In this document: positions 55,761 through 64,000 of the stretch, in pieces | How positions within the stretch are numbered: the stretch's first letter is position 1 | How the letters are laid out: every line of letters begins with the position of its first letter | Origin: Haematococcus lacustris | Lineage: Eukaryota > Chlorophyta > Chlorophyceae > Chlamydomonadales > Haematococcaceae | Reading direction: 5' to 3' | Assembly (NCBI GenBank): GCA_030144725.1 | Contig: JASKMD010000006.1 | Span: 384,418-448,417 of the forward strand | Length of the DNA stretch: 64,000 nt | Made by a program: the position numbers and the translations under genes | The notes under the pieces: model-generated | The model's input: the letters and a program-made list of their open reading frames with translations, nothing else | Told to the model about the DNA's origin: nothing | Databases searched by the model: none

Positions 55761-55967
55761 ATGGACATCCCTCCCAGTCCCACCATATACGTTAGCAACC
55801 TGTATGAAAAGCTGCCAAAAGAAGGTATAAATCAGCGGCGATGCTCACCAGTTCTAACATTACGCCTGACCCCCTGCGGTGTTTTGCACGGCGCAGAGCT
55901 TAAGAAGTGCATGTATGCCTTATTCAGTCAGTTCGGCAAGATCATTGACGTTGTTGCGCACAGCCAA
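55761..55967 (+). CDS. U2 snRNP B''/U1A-type RRM protein, first two exons
   Basis: Exons 55761-55824 and 55897-55967 join in frame (phase 1). They encode MDIPPSPTIYVSNLYEKLPK then EELKKCMYALFSQFGKIIDV and a few residues more. This is the start of the N-terminal RRM of the SNRPB2/SNRPA family: RNP2 is IYVSNL, followed by the helix and the FSQFGKI/ILDI strand. These proteins bind a U1 or U2 snRNA loop in the spliceosome. The next part, with RNP1 (the RGQAFV-type strand), is not found downstream. The sequence after 55967 soon becomes transposon-like (the end block at 56295-56372). Either a very long intron follows, or the gene was truncated by insertion. Confidence 0.75.
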
Positions 55968-56294
55968 GTGTAACCCGGTGATACCTCAGTGTGCGCCGAC
56001 CCAAATGGTGTAATCGGCGGAAGCGAGTACGATTACATGTGTCATTCACCCCGTCTAGGTGCCCTGCACGCCCGGCAGCCATCGCGTTGGGTGTTTGCCG
56101 GACATTTCATTTGTGCACAAGCCGCTCATTGCGCCAGATAGATGGCGCCACAGGGATGTGGCTCACCGTCCCAACAATACCCGTCTCGCCGCTGTGATTT
56201 GTTCGCGGGCACATGTGGCAGTACGCGAGCAACGACTGCAATGTGGTGCGCTGATGGTCAAATGACGCGCATTGCTGTGCAGAGTTCAATGTAT

Positions 56295-56372
56295 TAAACG
56301 TTGTTGAGAACGGTGCAGAATTGAGAGAGTATTTGCATGAAGATTACCAACCCCATGTTGGGAACACTTGAG
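56295..56372 (+). repeat. Terminal fragment of the copy A/B transposon family
   Basis: GAACGGTGCAG, then TTGCATGAAGATTACCAACC and CCCATGTTGGGAAC match the right ends of copy A (39657-39720) and copy B (23530-23598). The internal part is absent or too diverged to see. Confidence 0.75.
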
Positions 56373-57190
56373 TCTGAGTACTAACCATGCAAGGCCCTGG
56401 GCGAGGAGGTCTTGACCAGACAATACGACAACATCATTGTTTTCTATCACATTGACTGACTGTACTTACATGTGGTGTAGGTTCAGTAGGGCGGTCCCCC
56501 CCCTGCTAATATTAATAATAGCAATAATAGCAAGCCAAATAATATTAGCCAATATTAGTTCCGTTTTCATGCGTTATAATAGTTAATAGCCTGCTTTTTA
56601 GTAGTAGATAGTGTAGTAGATCATAGAACAAATGAAACCTACACTGCAACAAATGAAACCCCGGTAGCCCCCAGCACCCGGCAACACGAGCAGATGCCGA
56701 TGGCTGAGGCTGTCGCGACGACTAGTGGCCTTCACCGGGATGCTCATGTTCGCTGACCCTTCGCTGGCATTGCCACGGGTGCTCCTGCACAACGTGATTG
56801 GCCTGGGTATCCCTCTGGCTGATTCGCCTGGGTATCCCTAATCCCAAGGCATCGCACACAGCCGCAGGCACAATAGCCACAAGCAGCCCGCGCAGCAGTT
56901 GGATCAGAGCGCAATGGAGGACTGTAGCAGAGGGTCGCGGGATCTGCCTCCATTGTGGCGAGGACAGGGTCATCAACAACATCACGCGCTTGATGAACCT
57001 CTTGCTAAAGTGATGTTTGCTTGCAGTTGGAGACAGCTGGTGCATGACAAGTGTAGCATGGCTTGGTGATTGCAAGCAAGGCGGCAGCGGTGTAGAGCAG
57101 CAGCCAACATCATGCATGGTCATGCATGTCCTGCCACCCCACTCCCCCCCCCCCCCATCTTTACAACACACGCCGTAGCCCCCTCCCTAC
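56373..57190. other. No gene seen
   Basis: AT-rich 56500-56640 (many AATATTA and TAATAG units), then moderately GC-rich sequence. No recognisable coding pattern. Confidence 0.4.
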
Positions 57191-57204
57191 CCTACCCAAC
57201 AGCG

Positions 57205-57432
57205 TGTGGTGTGGTGTGGTGTGGTGTGGTGTGGTGTGGTGTGGTGTGGTGTGGTGTGGTGTGGTGTGGTGTGGTGTGGTGTGGTGTGGTGTGGTGTGGT
57301 GTGGTGTGGTGTGGTGTGGTGTGGTGTGGTGTGGTGTGGTGTGGTGTGGTGTGGTGTGGTGTGGTGTTGGTGTTGGTGTTGGTGTTGGTGTTGGTGTTGG
57401 TGTTGGTGTTGGTGTTGGTGTGGTGTTGGTGT
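57205..57432. repeat. (GTGTG)n and (TTGGTG)n arrays
   Basis: About 32 GTGTG pentamers (57205-57366) passing into about ten TTGGTG hexamers. The pentamer is the complement of the array at 7747-7835. Confidence 0.95.
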
Positions 57433-57639
57433 GGTGGGGTGTTGCAAGGCGTTAGTGCCGTATGGAGGTGCCGCGGGCTGTCGCGGGGGGCAATAGCATG
57501 GCATCATGCATGAACAGCAACGGTGGGGGAGTACTAGGCAGTAGTAAGTAAGTCACCAGCTTAACATGATTTGGAGCTGTGGTATCCTTGTTAACCTTTG
57601 GTTTGGGTTATCCTTGATGACCTTTGGTTTTATTGGGTG

Positions 57640-59272
57640 TGGTGCAGGTCACCCCCGCCATTGGCCCCGCAAATGTGAGACGGTCTGGGGCGCGAATCTC
57701 CGTGAAGCTCGCGACAAAGTTTTGACGCAGACGGGTGTAACAGGTGTATGCGGCACCCACCGTCCGCAAAACACTAGCTCAGATCAGCGCCCGCCCAAAC
57801 CTGACCTGTGCTTTCCGCTTCTAAAAGACTCACGCACATCATAAGGCGAGGCTGCCAATCCTTCTACGCACGCCGTAAGCCAACGGCACAAGTGCAGTAC
57901 GCCTGCTTGCATGTCAGTGCATGGAGCATATAATTCGAGAATATGCGCACAAGTCAGCCAGCTGGCACCCCTTACCTCACTGACGTTGCGGCATGACTCT
58001 ATGCAAATGTAAGCTGCCTTATGACAGCGCCACATCATCACTTGGCAATATGTTGTCGGGATGGCTCGGGATGGCTCTGGCTTTCAGTGTTACATGTGTC
58101 GTGGTGCCTCAACCTTCTTCCTCAACTTCAGCAGGCACATGTCACGCAAAATCATTACAGCAATACAGGTATCGATGCTCAAACGCCTTGCAACACCACT
58201 ACAGAAGACATGTATCGCTGATGCCAAGCACATGCATTGATGTAAATGGGCTGGGCTGGGCATAAATGGGCTGGGCATAAATGGGCTGGGCTGTAAATGG
58301 GCTGGGCTGGGCTGGGCTGGGCTGGGCTGGGCTGGGCTGGGCTGGGCTAGGCTAGGCTGGGCTGGGGTGGGCTGGGCTGGGGTGGGCTGGGCTAGGCTGG
58401 GCTGGGGTGGGCTGGGCTGGGGTGGGCTAGATTTTTGGGGGGAGGGGGGGGGGTACCAGACAACACAACACAACAACAACGCCCAGCTCCATGTCATGCC
58501 TTGCTGACTCCTTGCTACCTCCTTGTTGGCTGCTGCTCTACGCCGCTGCTGCCTTGCTCGGTGATGGAGATGGGGGTGATTTATTGGCATCCTACACACA
58601 CAATCACAAAGACAAGGTCTTGGGGCACACACCACAAAACATGCTTATTAATTAGTTCTAATTAATCAAATCTTGAGCCTCACGACAGTTCTGTGCTACC
58701 TTCAGCTGTTCATGCCTGTCATGCGTTGCGGAAGTGTGCGAGTGAACATCAAACTGACCTAGACAAGGTGAGGTATAATACAACCTTACTCACCTCTTGC
58801 TCATTGTTTTCAAGAGCTGATAGCCTGGCTGCACTGCTGCTTGGAAGAGCCTCGGGCTGGTGTGGGTTTGGTGTTGATCCTCAAAACAGCCTAGCACCTG
58901 TGGAGGTCAGCAGATTTGGTTGCATGTGTTGACATTGTATGCAAAACGCACTAAGAAACAGCACCCCGTGCTTACCTGAGATGTATTCGCGAGTTGCCCA
59001 GTCCAACGGCAGCAAAGGCTGCTCGGCACGGAAATGCCTCCGGCCACCAATCCACCTCTCCTGTGCGACACGCATATAAACAGATGGAGAATGACATTGC
59101 GAAGCTAATTAAGTCGTCGAGACAATGCAGTACAATCGACAAAAGAGGGCCTAACCTGCTAGCGACACCGTTGTGAGATGTAGAGCCCAGTGGTGGAAGA
59201 ATTACATGCAGCAGATCAAAGACGGTGCCAAAAAGTGAATTGCGGGGCCAATGGCGGGGGTGACCTGCACCA
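57640..59272. mobile_element. Element bounded by 33-bp inverted repeats
   Basis: The 33-bp sequence beginning TGGTGCAGGTCACCCCCGCC at 57640-57672 recurs inverted, apparently without mismatch, at 59240-59272. The 1.57 kb between has no recognisable transposase. It includes a GGGCT-rich repeat (58245-58432) and moderately AT-rich sequence. No obvious target duplication. It could be a non-autonomous DNA transposon or another inverted-repeat structure. Confidence 0.6.
58245..58432. repeat. GGGCT pentamer repeats
   Basis: Tandem GGGCT units with GGGGT and AGGCT variants, inside the inverted-repeat-bounded element. Confidence 0.9.
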
Positions 59273-59850
59273 AATCGTATCCTGATTGTTACATTGGGTT
59301 GGCAGATGTTAAAGAGGTTGATGTTAAAAGTCCCACGGCAACCACGCGTTTTCATCCCGTTCCATGTCTTTCATTCTTTTCACGAAATTTCACGAAATTT
59401 CACCAATTTCATGATGAAACGAAAGAACGTAAAGTCACAACTCTGTGTAGGTTTGCTTTCCCACTTGAAAGCGAATGTAATCAATCTCATGGAAGCATCA
59501 AACCGTCCCTGGATCAAATCGTCGGAACGGAACGAAAGCATGCAGGTTGTTGATTGGGATGGTCAAAACCACCTCCGGCTGTTCCGGGCCGTTGCGGGCT
59601 GTTCCGGGCTGTTCCGGGCCGTAACGGATTTTCAGATATTTCATTTGTTGCACGTGAAAGATTTCAGTGCCAAAAATCATGAAATACTGCAATTCTCACA
59701 AGCCTGGTTCCGGCTGTTCCGGCTGGACCTCACGGCAGCGCACTCGACTGTTCCCTGACGGGCAGCGCACATGGCAGCGCACTCGCCCACAATGTCTAGC
59801 ATCAGCAGGTGCTAAGGATCCTGACGTGTGTGAGAGTTAACCACCCTATA
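59273..59850. other. No gene seen
   Basis: Lower-GC stretch with small tandem motifs: TTTCACGAAA at 59376-59400 and GGGCTGTTCC at 59577-59625. A plus-strand frame of 154 aa (59294-59758) has no family features and is not called. Confidence 0.4.
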
Positions 59851-62800
59851 TCAGCTCCTTGTCAACACACAACAACTATAGCTCGCCTCACAGCTACTGC
59901 CTAGCTCCACACCTGGGTCTGCCTGGGTCACCCGCATGAGCAGATGTTTGAGAGACAGCTTGGCAGTGTTTTCAAACCAGCAAGCTGCTGGAGACAGTTG
60001 TGTGCAGCACCATAGAGCCTGACACCAAGCTGCGCACCCTTGAGGCATACCCGTCACAATTGGGCATGCATGTTTGCACTGAGCATGGGCGGCACTATGC
60101 TATGGGGCGGCAGTTGTGCTTGTGGCTGGGTCAGGCTGCACTGGCAGACTCAGTAAGAGCATGCTTCCTAGGCCACATGGCGTGTAGTGTCCCCGTCCTA
60201 TGCAATGCTGGGGCGGTGCTGGGGTCAACAGTCACGCTGGTGGCTGCTTCAACACAGGAGCTCAGAGACTTCAACAGAGGAGCTCAGCTCATTGTGAGTC
60301 AGCTTCGTAGTAGTGTCCTCAGCTAGACAATTGTCTTGGCCTAGCCTGACGCGTTCCTCACCACCTTGCGCTAGGACTCCTGCCACTCACCCATGGCCAA
60401 TGTCAGGCGCTGAGGACGCCACCCTCGTGGTATGGGCCTGACTAGGCCATGCACCCCAAACAGGGCGGCTAGTGCCAGGAGCGAACCCTGCAGGGTGACC
60501 TCAACCGGGGTGCCTGCGGCCAGCGCCTGCCAGGTCCACACCTGCTCTGGTGTCAGCTTGAATAACGCATTCCTCATGGCATGCCGCTCCTTCTCCAAAG
60601 TCATGTCCAGCCCTCGCACCTTCACGTCTTGGGCCAATGCCAGGCACAGCTCTTGGGGCACCATGGCTGTGAGGACCAGGGTAAGGCAGGCCAGCAGCCG
60701 CTCAGCCTCTGGAGACATGCTGGAGGGAGCCTGACGCTGCCCGCGTAGCAAGAGCTTGTAGCTGTCTTGCAGCCCTCGGCTGAGCATGATCTTCAAGAGG
60801 AAGGGAAAGGCTTTTGAGGCCGGGGCCGCGATGTACAGCAGGTCGCAGATTCCTTCCATCAGCCTGGTGCACCAGCCCTCCACCAGGCTGTTGCCGCAGG
60901 GCAGCCAGGATGCAGGCCGGGCAGCCAAGCCAGCTGGGCCCACCACACTGGGTGTGGCCAGAACCTCGATGACATGCCCAAACAAGGCCAGCAGAGTTCG
61001 GTAGCCGTCCACAAGGCTTTGCACAACATTGCCTTCATTCCAAAGTGGCCACTTCCACACCATAACCTGCTGCCGCATTACCATCTGCAACAGGCATGCC
61101 AGGAGTGAGAATCACCGCATAAGTGCTTGATACCAGCAGGCATGGCAGTAATCTGGTGCATGTGCAGTGTGCCTTTATGCAAGAGAGCCTTTGAGCCAGG
61201 TGTCAGCATCACTGAGGAGGTTTCCTGCCACAGCTGCCTTCACTCCGCGCCTGCACCACACACAGCCACCGACGCTGCTTGCTTGCTTGCTGCTTGCTTA
61301 CATATTCTTCATCATACATTTAGTCTCAGCAGGTCCCAACAAGCTCAGCTGCCACGAGTCTAGCACCTGCCCTCTTACCTGCAGCATGTTCTCCATACCC
61401 AGCACCAGGTCCAGGGCCAAGGGCACCAGCTGAGGTAAGGATGGAGAGGGCAGGACAGCCACCCTGTCCATCGTCATGCGGTGGATGAAATCGCCATCCA
61501 TTTGTAAAGGTCGTGTCGGTGGCTCGTTCACGCCGTCTTGCTCGAGGATCAGGCTCCATAGGTGGGTAACGTGGATGGAAACAGCGCTGACTTGAGCTTT
61601 CATCTCCGGGAAGCGCTGCGCCATGGCGGGTATGTCTTCCAGGTAGGGGAGCACAGACGCAATGGTGTTGTGTGAAAGCGCTCCAGCGATGGCGACGCGC
61701 AAGCCGGTGCGCAGCACAGCCGGCAGGTACCTCCAATCTGGCATGAGCCTCGTCAACTTCACAACGGCCCGGTACAGCGCGGCGTACAGGGTTGACAGGC
61801 CGTTGAGGAAGATCTCCGCCATCTGTTCACCGACTTGACCTATTGTTGCAGCGAGCTCCACGGCCACCCTGGCAGCTTGAAAGTGTGGAAGGAAACGGGC
61901 AAGCAAGCTGAGGATGTCGGACACCAGCAGCGGCACGCTGACCCCCGCTGCAGAATGGCGAGAGGCGGCAACCGCGGCATCGCTGCGGCTTACTGCCCTG
62001 CCCGCGCCCTGCACGGTTTCACGCAGGTCGACGGAGTCCTCGTACAACACCATTAGAGCCATCCCCGCAAAGTTGGTGACATCTTTCCAAAGCTCCTCAT
62101 CGCTACCTGGCCCTGCACCCGGGCATCATTGCCGTGATGAACCAAGACACATGGCAGTCAGCAGGGTTTGGTCATGGTTTGGTCATGTACCGTTCTGCCA
62201 CGATATGTATTTCACAACTGCTATGGCAAAATCAAACAATTATTTATGGCATGTTTGGCTACGGAATGTGTACTGTGACAGTCGCTGACCACAATGTACA
62301 ACATGTAAAAAGATTGGGCTTTTCGATTGCATGGGATGACAGGAGGGTTGCTCAAACACCCATTATGGCAGGGGTATATGATATAATGTCAACCCAGCTG
62401 AAACTTAAGCGGCAGTGCGTGAGCGGGCAACAGCGGGCAACACTGAAGCACCCATTGACAGCCATACATAACTCGAGGTAGAAGCAGGGTCCTTGTATAG
62501 AGGTTGTACGCTTGTGTGACCATTTGCAGGACAGGTGACCCTGTGCAGGAATTTCCGTTACTCAAAAACCAGCCCCCGCCGGCTCACTCTTTCTTAAAGA
62601 GCATCACGGCATTGAAACGCCCTTGTTATGCGCTACATCCTAGCTGCAGGCCAGGGGCAGCCCTTGTTTTTTCTGGGAGTGACGGCTGTACACAGACTTT
62701 ATTTTCTCGTTTTGCCCTGATGCATTACATACAAGCTCAAAGTGACATGGCCCAGGTTTATAATTTCCATTCTATAGCTAAACCTTACTTGTACATATCG

Positions 62801-63871
62801 ATTAAATGAAATAGTGAGCGAAATCATCGCTGATTTGCAGGTATAAAGCATCAGACTGCAAAAAGAGATATAAAACATGGCATTCAACTATAGCAAACAC
62901 TATGATAGCGTGGAAAAATACTGTTGTGCACTAACGGCTCTTCAAGGCTGTACACTTCAGGCTTTTTGCACAGGGCTGTGCGCTCAAGGCTGTATGCTGA
63001 GGTAGATGATTCAAGGGACATGCCGCTGGCTCACCTTCTTCTTGGCATGTGGTGATAAACTCCTTGACAAACACTTCCTCCTGACGCCCAAACATATCAC
63101 ACAGAGCCTGGGCCAGGTACATGTAGCTGTTGACAGCCAGTGCATGCAGTTTGTCACCAGCGCTATGGGAAGCGCCAGACCGACCTGCCTCGCCATGGGG
63201 ACCCCTGCTGCTGACTTGGCCCCTGCTGCTACCATGGTGCCTGCTGCTGCTGGTCTTACTGGCTTTTGGGTCTGTCTTTGTTACAGAAGACTTTTGTCCC
63301 AGGTGCAGCAGGCAGCGCACAAACTGCACACGCTGGGCCTTTGCCTCAGGGTGGCCTGCTGCCTGCATCACCGTCACTGCGGTGCTCAGCCCCAGCAGCA
63401 GCCCAAGCAGGGTGCTGTGCAGCCGGGCAAGGGCTAGGTCCTTGCCCAGGGGTTGCTCCACACAGTGCTGAGCCAAACAAGTGGCCAGGCGCAGGCTGAG
63501 CAGCAGGCAGGCGCTGCAGCGGTGGTAGCCAGGTGGCAGCTGGGGAGTGGTGGAGTTGTGGGTGGTGGCTGCAGGGTCAGGGTGCTGAGGGTGAGGGTGA
63601 GGGCGGATGGGTAGTGACTGCAAGGCTGCCAGCACCAGTAGCATGGCGTGGTGCATGCTGTCCCACACACGCAGCAGAGGGTCACCCTGCATGGGCAGCA
63701 ACACAGGCACAAGGGCAGGGAGGTGCGGGAAGGGAGATGAGGTAAGTCCAGGCCAGTTGTCTAGCTCCAGCCAAAGCATGAGTAAGGGCCGGGAAGTTTG
63801 GTGGATGTGACCCTCAAGATGCAGTATGGGCTCGACAACATATCAAGATTCAGTGACAGTGCAAATCCCTG
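59851..63871 (-). CDS. Gene E: large helical protein, unknown function, 5' end missing
   Basis: Minus-strand exons joining in frame: 63871-63812, 63686-63035, 62112-61379, 61084-60391 and 59987-59851 (stop). This gives at least 758 aa, with the start probably beyond the window. Junction phases agree (0, 1, 0, 1). For example EEG|PGSDEELWKDVTNF joins across a 920-bp intron, and LGMENMLQ|MVMRQQVMVW across the next. The product is mostly amphipathic helix rich in Leu/Ala/Val (LARFLPHFQAARVAVELAAT, DGYRTLLALFGHVIEVLATP), as in HEAT/ARM or exportin-like solenoids, but no diagnostic motif identifies it. A Ser/Arg/Lys-rich linker lies in the first long exon. The first and last exons are the least certain. 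Function not assigned. Confidence 0.55.
62113..63034. other. AT-rich intron of gene E
   Basis: The 920-bp intron between the long exons is clearly more AT-rich than its exons. It contains the motif GCGCTACATCCTAG (62629-62642) shared with the 5570-5809 insertion. It probably holds a degraded mobile element. Confidence 0.45.
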
Positions 63872-64000
63872 CTGCATGGACACCAACAAACAGATTTAAC
63901 AATTGTGAGATCAGCTGGCTGGCTGGCACTAAGCGCTGGCTTTGGCTAAGCTGCTTAGCCAGGGCCTCACTGGCTTTGGAGGGATGGGATGGGATGGGAG

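Overview
The window reads as nuclear DNA of a GC-rich chlorophyte green alga, most likely a chlamydomonadalean (volvocine or Haematococcus-like) species. The reasons are: genes in many short exons with GT-AG introns and C/G-rich third codon positions; TGTAA-type poly(A) signals; long CTG/CAG, CCCCTG and other simple repeats inside introns; proline-rich secreted wall-type proteins; and plastid lipid genes with clear green-lineage relatives. No prokaryotic organisation is seen. The species cannot be fixed from the sequence alone.

Layout. 1-2.9 kb: simple repeats, no convincing gene. 3.3-4.2 kb (+): gene A, small secreted Pro/Cys-rich protein. 6.7-9.5 kb (-): gene D, secreted Cys-rich protein with candidate N-glycosylation sites. 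10.2-10.6 kb: (CCCTGA)n array. 10.8-17.36 kb: left arm of a large inverted duplication carrying gene B (N-glycosylated secreted protein) and gene C (Pro-rich secreted protein). 17.36-29.98 kb: spacer with an AIRIM/C1orf109-like gene (+), a TIR transposon with an AT-hook ORF, a deleted transposon copy, and VTE6, a plastid phytyl-phosphate kinase homologue (-, 9 exons). 29.98-36.62 kb: right arm with gene copies C' (frameshifted) and B'. 37.0-39.7 kb: a longer transposon copy with a transposase-like ORF. 40.5-51.9 kb (-): an 18-exon long-chain acyl-CoA synthetase whose introns are loaded with micro- and minisatellites. 53.3-54.8 kb: a hAT element with a 15-bp TIR and perfect 8-bp target duplications. 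55.8-56.0 kb (+): first two exons of a U2B''/U1A-type RRM gene. 57.6-59.3 kb: an unidentified inverted-repeat-bounded element. 59.9-63.9 kb (-): a large helical protein gene of unknown function that probably starts outside the window.

The strongest gene models (LACS, VTE6, genes B and C) were built by joining exons at GT-AG sites until frame and family similarity agreed. LACS totals 1989 nt (662 codons plus stop) and VTE6 924 nt (307 codons plus stop). LACS (fatty acid activation) and VTE6 (phytol salvage to tocopherol) both serve lipid metabolism, but nothing suggests they are co-regulated. The secreted genes A, B and C share a gene plan: a signal-peptide exon, small phase-0 exons, and, in B and C, a common 13-residue module. 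They look like a local extracellular-matrix gene family. The most unusual structure is the 6.4-6.6 kb inverted duplication of the B-C pair around a 12.6 kb spacer, with small indels and one frameshift between the arms.
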